The notes under the pieces were generated by a model. The model did no database searches, had not been told where the DNA came from, and was given only the letters and a program-made list of their open reading frames with translations. A program made the position numbers and the translations under genes. Positions 28,825-41,907 of a stretch of DNA of 64,000 bases are shown piece after piece; the first letter of the stretch is position 1; every line of letters starts with the position of its first letter. The stretch is from Calliopum simillimum (Eukaryota > Arthropoda > Insecta > Diptera > Lauxaniidae): the NCBI GenBank assembly GCA_951812925.1, contig OX638368.1:17671187-17735186 (forward strand), given 5' to 3'.

Positions 28825-30842
28825 GGTAGTGTGTAGTGCAGTTGATGTTGTTAATTGAATTTCAAATGATTATTCGTTACTTTTAATCAAGAAATCATTA
28901 ATTTTTCACCGCACATAATACAATTTAAGTACAATGGCATAGTGATGATAATGATAGCATAGAGTAGTGTAGTAGTTGTAGTTGTATTTTGGCATATTTA
29001 TGCACTAAGTTAGACCACGCAATACCTTCTGCAAAAGTAACCGTATGCAGTAACACTTTTTGGTAACATTTTTCACAGGATTTATAACACTGTTTATGCT
29101 TTTTGTATAAAATAAATAACAATACATGAGGCACACAACACGGTCACCCGGAAACAATATTTATTATTATTTTTATTCATATGAGAATGTATGTATGAAT
29201 GTTATATCACATAGATACGCCGCAAAGAAGTAGTACACATACGAGCACACGGGATATATGTCGAAGAATGTAACATTTTAAAAATTTTCTTATTGTTTTT
29301 TTTTTTTTTTTTAATACATTTCGTTAGTTAACTTGTTGTCTGGAATAGGGTTTGATACTTGCGAGTTTTTTTGTTCTTGTTGTTGTTGTTATTTATATCT
29401 GATGTACCAGAAAAATACTCGTACTTTTATTGCTAAGTACGTACGTACATACTACATGTGGTTGAGCGGTGTTCTTTTACTCTTATTGTCGACATAAATT
29501 TCATCTAGATAACAGAGTTTTATATTTTAAATCGTTACAAAATGGTTACACTTTGTTAAAAGTGGGTTAATTTGTATAATAAATTTGAACTTTGGTTTTT
29601 AGAAAATTGACTTTATTAAGAAAACGAAGAAGCTGCTTGACATTAAATTAAATTTTATTAACTTATGTTTTCTTTTTTATGAATTTGTAAACGCTGTTTA
29701 GCATAAAAAATCATGCATGCGGAACAAGTTACACTGTCATTGGCAAGTAATTTGACTTTGTATCAAAGTTCGAAATCATTATTGGCAATTTTGTCAACAA
29801 TTGTAGATACTTAGTTAGATGATATTGATGTCAAAGTGATTTTGTTCATTTTAAGTAATCATAATTTATTTGTATTTATTATTAGTTATGTTGCTTATTG
29901 CGTTACAACGTTATTATTGAATTTGAATTAGGTTATCCATTTGCTTTAATTTGGAATAAAATTTCTGCACATGTTCACTTGTTAATTTCAAACGGTTACA
30001 TATTTTATATTATTCGTTACTTTGTTATATCAGCGCTATTTAGCTCTTTTTTCACAGAGTAAATTGTTTTAAGTAAAATACAATTAATTTTCAAACAATT
30101 CATGCAATATATAACAGAAATCAATAGTCAAAATTATTCGTTACATCACATAAAAAACACTTAATAAGTGCAATTTAATGTATATTTTCATAGTATTAGT
30201 TTTCACACAATCTTTGTTATTGTTAGTGACATATTCCGTACTTTGTTGTCTCAATAGTTATAATGTAATGTTTTTATTATCACTCGTTACTTTTTATTTT
30301 ATTCGAAATTTAACAAAATTATACTGTTTCAACAATGATAGAATAATATTTCTTATTATATTTCAAACTAGATGTCTTATATTTCATAAATACGAGTACC
30401 ACTAATGACTTTATTAAAAAATGTATACTATCCGCTTGGAAATTTCAATTTCTATTACAATTTGTATGAAAATTCTCCCCAAAACAGAGTTTGGGCTGAA
30501 AAATATTCCACAAAAAAGGGAAGGGAAGGGAAGGGAAAGAATTCTTAATACTTGAGTAAATATATATGTAACAAAAACAAAACCCAACGTAAAACGGGTA
30601 AGGTTGCCTAACCTAAAATACGTTACTTTTTTTTCAACTACATATATCAGTCTTCCTATAAGAAGCCGTCTAGAACAAATATTTTCTGTAACTGGATCAG
30701 TCTTTTCAAATAATAATTTCTCACTTAAAATCTATTGAGAAATTGCAAACTAGAAAACCGGTTACTTATTTTTTTTTTTTTTCTTACTGAATAAGAGTCT
30801 AAATGTTAATTTTATGGCTGGTCAATCCCTAAACTATGTAAT
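28825..30842. other. Upstream region of candidate gene, part 1
   Basis: A+T-rich, no coding sequence. Holds three exact ATTATTCGTTAC words, a run of about 20 T near 29293-29312 and TTGTTG repeats near 29380. It may contain the 5' UTR or promoter of the minus-strand exon at 28.8 kb; no start site could be chosen. Confidence 0.45.
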
Positions 30843-33833
30843 TAGCAAGGGCAATGGCAACCCATAGTCGCCATCTTCATATCGTCTACTGTCTATGTTG
30901 GATACAGCAGGAACACTATTAGAAAATTGATAAAACCGCAATAAAGCAATGAAGAACTCGGGTGATCTATCAAACAGACAGTACGGTTTTTGGCCTGGTA
31001 GATCCAGAGTCGACACCATAGCCGATGTTAAAAAGGGCATACAGATTGCCCAGAGCGAAAATCAACACAGCACGCGAATTGTTTTCATTAAAATTAAGGT
31101 TCCCGAATATCTACGACAAATGGTACGTAGTTATCTCACCAACAGGACTCTGGTTTACGATACATACAGCGGCATGTGTCACAAGGTGGCTCAAGGCTCT
31201 ATTTTGGTCCAGACCACACCTATTTGGTCGGTTATGCCGATGACATTGCAGCTGTGATAACAGCCAGAAATACTGACGATGCTCAACGGAAGCTTAACCA
31301 GACGATGATACGCGTGTAGACATGGATTATGTCACTGAAAAAACAGAGTTGTTTATCCTAACTAGTAAGCACATACTGTTGGAAATACCGATGAGTACAC
31401 TCTCGAAAACTTATATAACGAAGAAAGTGGTTAAATATCTGGATGTCAGGTTAGATTCAAGCTGACTTACTGGGCGCAGATTCAACATGCGGCTAATAAA
31501 GCAGGTCAAGCGACGGCATCACTGTCCAGATTAATGGCAAACATAGGTGGACCAACAGCGAGCAAACGATGGCTACTGTTCAATCAGTCTTGCTATACGG
31601 CTGCGAGGTATGGGAAGGCTTGAACACCTGGACATGGCTAATTTCAGAAATTCCTAAACAAGATAGCAAAGATATATAGACCAGACTGCATATACGGCGA
31701 CGCAGAACTCAACGATGCGAAACATACGTTCTTGGACTGCAGAAATTGGGCGGAGAGATTACTGGAGTTACAGGATCGCGTTGCTCCACTTGCAGTCGAA
31801 AACATCATACCAACCATGCTGATAAGCGAAGAAAATTGGTTATTATTTGGACGATATGTAGATAGCGTACTTCGCTTAAAGAAGAGAGATCTTGATGCTT
31901 ATCATGCTGCTAGAAAACGCTGCCGCTATCCATCATCTTGCTTAGCCGCTGGCGCTCTTAATTTCTTCTTTGATGGGGGGTCTCGATACTAGGCCCTGTT
32001 CGCCTTGGCAGAGACCAAGTGGGTTCCAGAACAGAACAACTTTCGTCCTGGCAGGTTTCGAAGTTAGTAAGATCTCGTTCGCCATCGGCTAAGGCCTAAG
32101 TCCTGAAAGGGTTTCACCCCTCCCGGTTTCCTCCCTTTACTAAAAGGAAAATAAAGATGTTGGCAAGGGCTGCTGAAGCACTATTTAGCCACTTTCACTT
32201 ACAAGAGAAATAAAAGGGAGGCCCAACGTAAGCATATTAGAAGAGATGGCATTAAACGCCTTATAGGGAACCCTTCTGATTCAATACCAAGAACGGTTTC
32301 CGAGGGGGAGTTTTCGATGAAAAAGAAGTGTTTTTAGTTGGAAGTAATTTTAGGAGAGTCCGACACGATGAGCATCGGTGACGATCGGGCCTTAGAGCGC
32401 AAATGCTTTTTCACTCCTCATCCGCAAAGAAAACACTATGTAATTTTAAAAGGAATTCGGTTGGGAAACCGCTCTACTAAGTTTGAATTTCGAGCTATCC
32501 TAATACAAATATGAAATAATACGGTTTTTTCTGTAACTTTCTAATAATTGTATAATTTAGTACTGCTCCCCCCCTTAAAATGAGTTGGCTATCAGTGCGA
32601 ATGCTTTTATTCAAGACCTACAGAATCATAAGTTAAGAGCTGCGGATAAATCTGCAAAAAACCGCATCTTCATACTTTAGTCCTTGAGAGAAAGATAAAA
32701 ACGCCATGAGTTGTTGTGAACGTACTTCAAAAGCTCCAATCTAAAGTTTTAAGTTCAGTCCACAGAATAGCCAAACAATCTTTTTATTTTTAATTGAATA
32801 AACGATTAAATCAACAATGTTGATTCAACATGATAATGTTTTAAATCAAATGTCAAGGTAAAATAATCAGGTCAAAGTTTTTTTTTAAATATTTAAACTT
32901 TACTCTCATCAGTTAAAAAATTCACGATATGACCTAAATGTCAGTTATTTAATTAAAAAAATGCATTACAAGCTTTTATTCCACATAAGTCTTTTTACAG
33001 TTTTTATCTCAAATTAAGTATTCAACAGCAAGACTTAAGTCTTTTTGTTTAAAGTTAGTTTGAATAATTCTGATTATTCGTTACATTATTTTATGAGTTG
33101 CATAGTTCACTGAAATCAATTGATACCGAGTAGTCGGTTTAGTTAAGTTTTACTAGCGCAAACTGTTTAACAATAAGTATAATGTTAAACAATAAACACT
33201 GCATCTTAAAATCACTTAAATTATTCGTTACATTTTCATATTTTTTCACACTTTTATAGCACTGTTAAGCAACACTGCACAAATTGAACTTTATGTTAAG
33301 TATCCTTGGTAGCGAAATTTAACTTTCAATTGTTGTATGTTTTGCTGCTGCCTTCTAACAAATAAGGCGGACATCCTTTTATTTCGCGTTTTACATTCTT
33401 GTACTCCTTTTTCTTTATGCTCGGCTTACCTTGTGCGCCTTACAAATACTTACAAGCCCAAGTCGCCCAAGTATTTTGAAATCTTTTACAAAGCTAACAA
33501 CAACAACAAACATAAAACTTGACCGGAAGTCGGAAGCATTCAAAAAAGTCATTCACCTGGAACGACGACGTCGTTGGCGCTGAGTGTTGCCACTTTTGGT
33601 CATCCACTCAAACAAAGCCTTAGCATAGGAATTGCAATTTCTAATACAAAATAACAACGCGTTGTGACCCGCTACAAACACCACAACCCGGTATGTCATT
33701 TATGCATGCAAGCAACCCATTAAGGACGCGTTGCGATGATGGCGCTGGGGGTTGGTAAAATTTGAATTGGATTTTATGTAGTTTTTAATTTAAACACTTA
33801 TTTTCTTTAATTTTAACAACGATTATTCGTTAC
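28869..33833 (+). promoter_or_regulatory. Recurrent 12-mer ATTATTCGTTAC, six exact copies
   Basis: Exact copies start at 28869, 30009, 30133, 33073, 33220 and 33822. A variant ATTATCACTCGTTAC is at 30276. All are in the same orientation (GTAACGAATAAT relative to the minus-strand gene). I saw none elsewhere in the window. The flanks differ, so they are not simply pieces of one repeat. Possible transcription-factor sites; the factor is unknown. Confidence 0.4.
30843..32190 (+). pseudogene. 5'-truncated, frameshifted R1-like non-LTR element
   Basis: Plus-strand fragments in order: SPSSYRLLSMLDTAG, LSNRQYGFWPGRS (residues 7-19 of a frame at 30949), YADDIAAVITA with the catalytic YADD at 31233, KVVKYLDVRLD, YWAQIQHAANKAGQ, PDCIYGDAELNDAKHTFLDC and NWAERLLELQDRV (31732-31992). 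These match the reverse transcriptase and C-terminal zinc region of R1-clade elements, usually a protein of 1000 residues or more. Several frameshifts and stops, and loss of the endonuclease and ORF1, make it dead. The 3' UTR runs to about 32190. Confidence 0.75.
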
Positions 33834-34366
33834 ATATTTTTTTAAAACCACAATTTTAAATTTTTCTTTTTTTTAATTTCCCGAAATTTCTATAGTCGTT
33901 AAGTTTTCATCACTTTATTTTAAATTTATTTTGTATTGTTGTTGTTACTGGTACGCGATCAAAACACTAACTGAATTTTCTTCAACTCTTTAGAGCAGGG
34001 AATACCCTGAATGTATGTGCCTTCCTAAGCAACAGTCGTTCGGTATTTTTTTTTGGTTTTTGGTCTGTTGGTTGGTGATGTTTCCATATTTAACAACATG
34101 GCACACAACAACAAAAAACTGTAATAAAGAGGGCTAACACTTTAGCAACATTAACAGTATGTAGCATAAGTATACTAAGGTAGGCTATCGCTCTCTTGGA
34201 GAGTCTTTTCTTGTTGTTTTTTATATTTTCGTTATTCCAACTCATACGTTTTATTATGAAAAAGTTTCCACATCACTCGTCAAGCGTTGCAATTATTATT
34301 GTTGTTGTTGTTTTAAGAAGAAGCTGAAGTAGCAGTGGCTGAAAGCAGATATGAGTATCGTCGCAT
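32191..34366. other. Upstream region of candidate gene, part 2
   Basis: Non-coding. Holds the three right-hand ATTATTCGTTAC motifs and TTGTTG/AACAAC runs near 33500, 33940 and 34300. No gene recognised; the frame at 33337-33522 has no family resemblance. Confidence 0.45.
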
Positions 34367-34400
34367 TATAAATAGGGAGCACGCGCGCGTCTTCAATTCC
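34367..34400 (+). promoter_or_regulatory. Possible TATA box and initiator
   Basis: TATAAATAG at 34367-34375 is followed 28 bases later by TTCAATT with A at 34395, an initiator-like word; GCGCGCGT lies between. The spacing suits a fly core promoter, but no plus-strand gene is visible downstream before 34.7 kb. Confidence 0.25.
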
Positions 34401-34719
34401 TTTTTTTTAAGTCAAACGATTTTAGATCTATAAGTACATGAACCGACTCAGCTACAGGTTTTAGTATGCGGCATGTAATGAGTTAAGAAATTTTTAAATT
34501 ATGTGCTAAAAGCGCTACCTAAATTGTAATAGAAAATATGTTTACTAATTTGTCAGTCATATATGACTGACATTTTTGAAGCGAATTTTCTTTAGACGCA
34601 CAAAGTTCGTACTTTTTGATACTATTGTGCACATTTTTATAGTCTACACCGAGGATATGTCTATTCTTTTTGGGTTGTGGTAGGCTTAGAGCCGCATATA
34701 TATTCTTGATCAGCTTTAA

Positions 34720-35648
34720 CCCTTTCAGGACCGTAAGGATTTGGGAGCTTATGCAACCATTTTAGCTATTTATAATGGTCTATTAGGCGTCCAGAAAACA
34801 TATTTTAAAATAAAAATTCAAAAAATTTTAACGGTTTTTCTGGAATTTTCTGGGACATATGTGTCCCTATGGTCGTTAAGGGAGACTTTTTCCCCATACA
34901 TTTTTATATGGGGAAAATATGCCCTTATTTCAAAGGGTGATAACTCGGAAAGTAAGGGTCCAATTGAAAAAATTTAAAGGTATGGTTTGATAAGTAAGAT
35001 TAGGGCTATTTGATGCCATCAAAAGAATTGAAATAAACCATCTCCTGGAACTACAGCGCAAGATTGAAAACAGCGCTTTCTCAGCTTCAAGCACGGAAAT
35101 CTCAAAATCCTGAAGTATATGAGCAATTCTGGCCTCAGATTTGAATTTAGTGTCAAAAAGTACGTTACAGTACATATGTCTACTAATAGGTTCATTAAAT
35201 TTTTTTATTTTGATTGCCTGTGAAATTGGTAAAATTGTAGTACAAAAGTGAGTTGAAAAGTCTCCCTTTACGACCATAGGGACACCGGTGTCCCATTTTG
35301 AATTTTATGATTTATTAATATACTAAACTTAAATAATGGTTCAATTAATGTATAAAACAACAATTTATTTACATATCAACAATTATTTCACACTATAATA
35401 TGATTAAAAACAATAAAACACCTATAAATTCTGCTGTAAAGTATAGCAATAATTCACCACACAAACTGTCACATTAGAATGATCATACAAAAATAACGGT
35501 GTTTCTGATGGTGTTGCCAGATTTAATAGGAATGAAGGAAGCGTTTAGGAATTGATAAATGTCAAAATTACATATATCGGTTTCTTACTTTTTTAAATAT
35601 AATTTATTTTTGTCTTGGGACACATATGTCCCTATGGTCCTGAAAGGG
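34720..35648. mobile_element. 929-bp piggyBac-like MITE
   Basis: TTAA at 34716-34719 and 35649-35652 flanks ends CCCTTTCAGGACCGTAAG on the left and the complement of CCCTTTCAGGACCATAGG on the right. Inside are palindromic GGGACATATGTGTCCC words. TTAA with CCC termini is the piggyBac pattern. No transposase. The frames at 34741-35277 and 35559-35828 are not coding. Confidence 0.8.
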
Positions 35649-35652
35649 TTAA

Positions 35653-36040
35653 CTCTTTTAGCCCAATATTTTCAGAATTTTCGATCATTGTTTAGGCTTT
35701 CGATGGCGTTTTATACTATTCAGTACTTCTCGACTTCACCGTTTTTTCGATACTATTTAGATTTTAAACGATTTTTTTTGATAATTTCGTCTAATGCAAC
35801 ACTATTCGATAAAATTCAATATCCATAAATTTTTTTTCTTAAAATTTTCGACTTGTATTGTCTTTATCGCTACTATTAAATTTTTAGGTACTTCTATAAA
35901 TCTAGAGTTTTTCAACGATATTTGGAATAAATCTATACTTTTTGACTTGTTCGATATGTTTCCATAATTTTCGATTTTATGGATACTATTCGATAAAGTT
36001 TCGTTATTATTTTCGATGTCGGTTTTTTTGTCACAATTCT
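35653..36040. other. Non-coding stretch with TTCGAT words
   Basis: Many TTTTCGAT and ACTATTCGAT repeats, giving a degenerate short-period tandem look. No gene. Confidence 0.4.
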
Positions 36041-37187
36041 ATATATAAAGCAAAACACGCCAAGTGTTTTTTGTCTCTGATTTCGTTCAAATTTTGCAAT
36101 AGCTATCGGTGTGCAAGATTAATAATACGGGAGGATTTGATCCAAATATCTTTTGTTGTTAAAATACACGGTGTTGAAGTTGGCGATTTTTGTGATTTTC
36201 ATAAAAAGGGTGTATTTTCAAAAATTTATAGCTTACATAAAACTTTGTAAATTGATAATTGTAGGAAACTTATCTTATTCATGGTTCTTTAAATAAATGT
36301 TCTTTTTATAAAAAAATATAATTAAAAAAAAAAAATTTTTTTCACCAAAATTTTTCCAAAAGTACTTTAAATTAAAGCATAATTTATAAGCCTTAAAATG
36401 ATATATGATTCAAGATGGGATTCGGTCGCTACATCAGATTTTTTGGCTGTTGAAGGCCCACAGCAGGCAAAACTTTTATTTTACTCAAGAATACGGCATC
36501 TTAGGAAAAAAGTGTGTTAGGCATAAAATGCTTAAAATCACCCAAGAAATACGTGTGAAGATTTTGAGAGTTTTTTTGAAAAATTTAAAATTTTTTTTTT
36601 TTCTCGAATAATTTTCAAAAAAAAGTTTAAAAAATTAAAAAAAAAAATTAACACGTATTTCTTGGACGATTCTAAGCATTTTATGCCTAGTACACTTTTT
36701 TCGTAAAATGTCGTCCTCTTGAGTAAAAAAAGAGTTTTGCCTGCAGTGCGCCTCCAAACGCCAAAAACTCTCATGTAGCGACCGAATCCCATCTTGATTC
36801 GTATATCAATTTAAAGCATATAAATTTAGCTTTAGTTTAAAGTACTTTAAAAAAAAATTTAAAGGGGTTTTTTTAAAAAAAAATGTAAAAGTATTTTTAA
36901 ATTTAAAAAATTTTTTTTTAAAGTTATATTTTTTTATAAAAAGAACATTTAAAAATGAATAGGATAAGTTTCTTAAAAATTAAAAAGTTTTATGTAAGCT
37001 ATAAGTTTTTTAAAAAAACACCCTTTTTATGAGACACCCTGTATTTTAACAACAAATGATACTAGGATCAAATCCTCCTTCATTATTGATCTTGCACACC
37101 GGTACTATCATATCGCCAAATTTGAGCGAAATCGGAGACAAAAAAATGTTCAACTGGTACACTTGGCGTGTTTTGCTTCATATATTT
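36041..37187. repeat. 1.15-kb foldback hairpin
   Basis: The ends are ATATATAAAGCAAAACACGC and the complement of AAGCAAAACACGCCAAGTG. The arms of about 500 bases pair around a T/A-rich centre near 36610. They include GATGGGATTCGGTCGCTACA (36414) against its complement at about 36774. The arms differ by small indels. Frames at 35942, 36405 and 36538 are arm by-products. Confidence 0.75.
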
Positions 37188-37522
37188 ATTTTTACAGATT
37201 TCTTGTTTTTTTGATGATTTTCTGCTGTTACCGATATTCGTCGCTATCTACATAACATATTTCCAGAACTTGAGACTAGTTTTTGTTGTTTTTAAACATA
37301 TGAATTCACTTTCTTGATGGTGTGCTATAAATTTTAAAATTCTTCGGCATTTGCGATATACCGGATGTTAAATTTCGATTTTTATATGCATACCATTTTA
37401 AAGGTATGTACGCATATTTAAAATTATTTGAAATACATATTTCTGCTCTCATTTCCTTTTCCGATACTTCTATTTAAAAAACTTAATTGTCATTTGGATC
37501 TAAAATCTCGGCACCTAGGTAC

Positions 37523-38440
37523 TTAATTCTGCGTCTTATCGCAGCATGTGCTATGCACTTGCCCTGCTGTTTCCAAGTCCTCTAAGCAGAGTCTATAGGA
37601 ATCATCGTCTGCCAAACCCATCTTTGGTCCTATGAAAGAATTGAGTGCCCCTCTCTTGGCCAAGCAATCGGCCTTTTCATTGCCCTCATGCACCTCGTGC
37701 TCTGGTATCCAGACAAGTGTAACATTGCTCCTCCCGGATAGGACTTGAAGAAGTTCAAAACACTCCCAGACAAGCTTTGAGTGCATTGAAAAAGTCATTA
37801 TTGATTTAAGAGTCGCTTGACTGTCCGAATAAATGTGCCGGAAGTACACCTTCTCAAACATTCTTGGCACACAACTCTAAAGCGTGGACCTCCGCTTGAA
37901 AAATGGAAGCTGTTTTTCCCATTGCAACTGCTTTTTGAAATCTTGGTCTCACGACTCCAGCTCCTGCGCTGCCATCTTCCATTTTGGACTCATCAGTAAA
38001 CCATAACTTACATCCTTCCTCTTCCATTCGGCGCGATCATTGATGACCACTTTAAATTTTATAGAGAAAACAAATTTTTTACATAACTTATCAGAGACTG
38101 TTAGACATGGTGTATCCCAGAACACATCCAGGATTTTGACATGCCCTGTTAAATTGCGTTCTCTAAGTTGTTGTAAATGAGTCTGAGGGCCGCATAGGAT
38201 GCTTCTTTCTTAACCATAAGGTGAAAAAGATTGAGTCCCGTAAGCATGCCTAGAGCTACTGTCAGGCACGTTCTTAGTGCCCCTCTGACAGCCAAGCTGG
38301 CTTTTCTGAAAATCTTGTTTGGTTCCTTCTGAGCCTTTACTTGGTCTACCTTTGGCCGCCATGCTAATGAAGCATAAGTGATCATTGGTACAGTGATGGT
38401 TTTGTAAGGCTATGTCATCATTTTTGGCCGCAGTCTCCAT
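37523..38440 (-). pseudogene. RT C-terminus and RNase H fragment of an I/LOA-like non-LTR element
   Basis: Minus strand. The first part (38440-38149) reads ASLAWRPK, then FRKASLAVRGALRTCLTVAL, the segment that follows the reverse transcriptase in these elements. Next comes an RNase H domain: WFTDESKMEDG near 38000, SIFQAEVHALELCA, IYSDSQATLKSI and WIPEHEVHEGNEKAD (37870-37523). The catalytic D, E, D and D/H-like positions can be traced, but frameshifts and stops break the frame. RNase H in a non-LTR element points to I, LOA or R1-related clades. Truncated at both ends. Confidence 0.7.
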
Positions 38441-38558
38441 GTTTTACCGTACTGCCATATTTTATTCTTAAGGCTTTATTTATTATGTGGTACAAACCAT
38501 GTGTAAACGATCAAGAAATTTGTTCATGGCATCTGATTTGGCTATAAATTGGCATAGG

Positions 38559-39527
38559 CAATAGTTGCATAGTGGAAAAAAATACTACCAAATATTTTTT
38601 CAAAATTTAAAAAAATGGCGGAGACATGGGACTTTGAAATTTTTAGGTTAGTTTTTTTTGAGAAGCTATAACTTCGGTTGCATTTATCCAATTTTCAAAT
38701 TTATGGTGTTAAATGATTGGTCTTAAAACAGGCTTTAAAATAAAAACTAGCAAACATTTTTTTTTTTTTATATAAATATAGCTTACACTGAAAAAAAAAA
38801 AAATTTAAATTGAGTTTCCCAAAATATGTCCTTTTTAATATTTTTTATTATTCTTGTAAAAAAAGCTACAAGTGTAACTTACCAGTCCTCCAAAAATTGG
38901 AGTGAGCCTGCCAGTGGTTCTCCAGAAAAACAATAAAATGTAGCATCTTCCCCAATTTTTCAGTACATTTTTTTTAATTTAAAATTTTTATTAAAAAAAA
39001 TTTTCAAATGCTGAAAATAGTTTATTGACTGTTTTTTTGCTTGTATAGTTCTATTATAAGTACCAACGCACTTTTTTCAAATTCAAATTAACGTTTAATT
39101 AAAAATTTCAAATTCAAAAAAATTGTACTGAAAAGTTGCGGCAAAAGCTACATTTTATTGTTTTTCTGGAGAACCACTGGGAGGCCCACTCCAATTTTTA
39201 GAGGACTGGTAAGTTACACTTGTAGCTTTTTTTACAAGAAAAATAAAAAATATTAAAAAGGATGTATTTTGGGAAACTCAATTTAAATTTTTTTTTTCAG
39301 TGTAAGCTATACAAAAAAAAAAAAAAAAAATGTTTGCTAATCTTTATTTAAAGCCTGTTTTAAGACAAATCATTTAACACTATAAAATTGAAAATTGGAT
39401 AAATGCAACCGAAGTTATAGCTTCTCAAAAAAAACTAACCTAAAAATTTCAAAGTCCCATGTCTCCGCCATTTTTTTAAATTTTGAAAAAATATTTGGTA
39501 GTAATTTTTTCCACTATGCAACTATTG
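38559..39527. repeat. 969-bp near-perfect foldback hairpin
   Basis: The ends are CAATAGTTGCATAGTGGAAA and its complement. The arms of about 450 bases match closely, including ATGGCGGAGACATGGGACTT and GAAGCTATAACTTCGGTTGC. The loop is near 39040. No coding sequence and no clear target duplication. Confidence 0.8.
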
Positions 39528-39548
39528 TTTGAATATCTATGGTATTGA

Positions 39549-39762
39549 TTTTAGAAATAGTGACAAATTTCAAACATGCCACCCGTTTTAAAATATGTTA
39601 CGCTTTTGTCAAATTTCGAACAACGTAGAGCATGAAAGTATGCTATACCTTTGTGAAATTTGTGCGACAAATGTTTGAAATTGTACAAAAACGTAGCATA
39701 TCTTGAGGCTCTACGTTAAACTGATGGCTTGTTCGAAATTTGTCACTATTTCTAAAATGAAT
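39549..39762. repeat. Small inverted repeat, ~214 bp
   Basis: ATTTTAGAAATAGTGACAAA on the left faces its complement on the right. Inner CAACGTAGAGC and GCTCTACGTT also pair. Probably a miniature TIR element. Confidence 0.55.
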
Positions 39763-40990
39763 ATCCTGAGACAAGGAGCAACATTCCAAAGACTTTTGAT
39801 GCAGAACTTAAACATTACTTATGTACAGAAAAACGTAATAAAATGTTGCTGCGCTTAAATTTTTTGAAGTTTCATAATAATGTGTGGTTTTCAACCCACA
39901 TTAATGTACATATGGGGTAAATTATGAATAATGACAAGATCGGCCAATTAGTTTGTAAATATCTAAATGTGTATATTGCACTTTGATACTCGAAATCAAT
40001 ATTAGATACTTTTTCCTCCTTGAAAATCTTGTAATTTTTAGCTGTTATTTTACTCACAATCTGATAAAAAATAAACATCAATGGTGCAATTTAACTTACC
40101 CTCAATTATCGCATGAAATATTTTATATAAACTCATTTCGACTGCATATTCCCGCTAAGAGTAGTGCACTCATATATTTTCGGGAGCTCTCTGTTTATAT
40201 TCCTGACTTATGCATAGCAACGAGAGAGCCAACGTTCCCATTTTATGTTTTTTTTTTTTCTTTTACATAAAATTTTGTTTTGGCCAAAATATAAAAACCG
40301 GTTTATGAACTACTTACATTGTATTCATGTGCAACAACAAAAAATTGCATGCAATTAATTGCTGTGCTTTGTTGTTTGTCACCCTAATGCTCAGTATTCC
40401 CTCATGTTGTTCCTTTGCTGGGCTTCTACTTCTTAAACTTTATTTAAAGAAAATCCTAAAGTTTACTTTTATTTCTGTGTTGATACATTAAATCATTTAC
40501 GTCACGCTTTATAATGTTTGTTCCGCTGGACAGTACAGCAGTCTTTGCAACTTAATGAACCCCTCGAGAGTTTTTGTTAAGCGATGTGTCAAGTTGAAGG
40601 AAGTCAAGCATAAAATCGACCACTTTTAGAATCCTGTTGCATTTATGACTTTTTTATTTTTGTTGGTAAAAAAATGGGTTGGGGCTAAAAATGATTTATG
40701 TCTATTGAATATTTTTCACGTTTTGAAGTCATTGAAATAATAATTGTTACACAATGTACGAGTATGCAAGTAATTCTTAAAATGTTCGTAAATTGAATTA
40801 CTCGTATGTATGTGGGTCAGCCGAGAAATGATGAGAAAAGTATTTGAATGGTTCTATACGAAAGTTTTTTTGTCATCTTTGAGGTCATTTAAAACGTTTT
40901 AAGAATACCAATTTTTTTTTTTTGGCACAAATCAAATTTTATTTTATTTAGGATAATATACCATAAGAATTTGAACTTAATACAAGCATT
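39763..40990. other. Non-coding stretch
   Basis: No gene or element ends recognised. Short frames at 39872-40270 lack any family signature. Confidence 0.45.
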
Positions 40991-41570
40991 GGTCTAGCCG
41001 TGATGCTTCATTTAGTAGTTTTTTCCAAAAATTTTCTATGTTTGAGAAACTTTTTTGAGGTTATGTCAAAAGCATTTTCCAATTTTCATATTTTTCTCCA
41101 GAAGGCTGAAAGAAAGCCTTTGCAAAGCCGTTTTCTAGAAGTCTCTAGTAAACGTCTTTCAAAAGATCAACCATTTATAAGAAAAATTTTCGAAAAACCT
41201 TTGAATGTGCACCATACCATGTCTCATTGTGTGAAAAGGCGTTGCAAAAATCCATTTTGGTGTGGGTCTCTTAAAGAAATCTGATATTTGCACCGGATAG
41301 AAAAATATTAGGAGCAAAATAGTTTCAAAATTTAACCCATTTGAGCCAGTGGCTTGGTTTCTAATTTTTATCACACAATCAGTTGAACAGTTCTCGAATT
41401 ATGAACTTTTTTAATATCCTGGGTAATGCATAAGGAATTTCAAATGAGAGTTTGTCCTGAAACCTCATAGGATTATAGCCTTTGAAAGGAGGCTAGGTGC
41501 TACTTTTGGCTTGGACAAAAATTAAATACCTTACACTGCAGCATTTTGAAAATTTAGCTTGCAAGGGAGT

Positions 41571-41907
41571 TAGTGATGAGCAACCCAAAACCATTACCAT
41601 AGCAGTCTTGGTCTTGACCTTGGACATTGAATCTTGGTCTCGATATTGAGTATTAGTCTTGATTTTGGGCATTAAGTCTTAGTCTCGATCTTGGTCTTGG
41701 TCTTGAAAAAATTTCCAAAGATTGTTTGGAATTCAAAATTTCCAAAACTCGTTTTGAAAGGGGCGTGACACAACCCCTTGATGATCATCGTGACCAAGAC
41801 CATAGCAGTCCTGATCTTGTCTTAAAACTATATCAGCGTCTTGGTCTCGAAAAATTACCAAGACCAATACCAAGACTCAAGACCAAAACTAATTTTGCTC
41901 TACACTA
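41571..41907. mobile_element. 337-bp hAT-like MITE with CCAAGAC arms
   Basis: The ends are TAGTGATGAGCAA and TTTTGCTCTACACTA. Flanking 8-bp AAGGGAGT (41563-41570) and AAGGGAGG (41908-41915) agree at 7 of 8 bases, as for hAT elements. The arms are made of GTCTTGGTCTTG on the left and CCAAGACC on the right. A second copy at 51236-51544 also has an 8-bp near-duplication. Confidence 0.75.
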
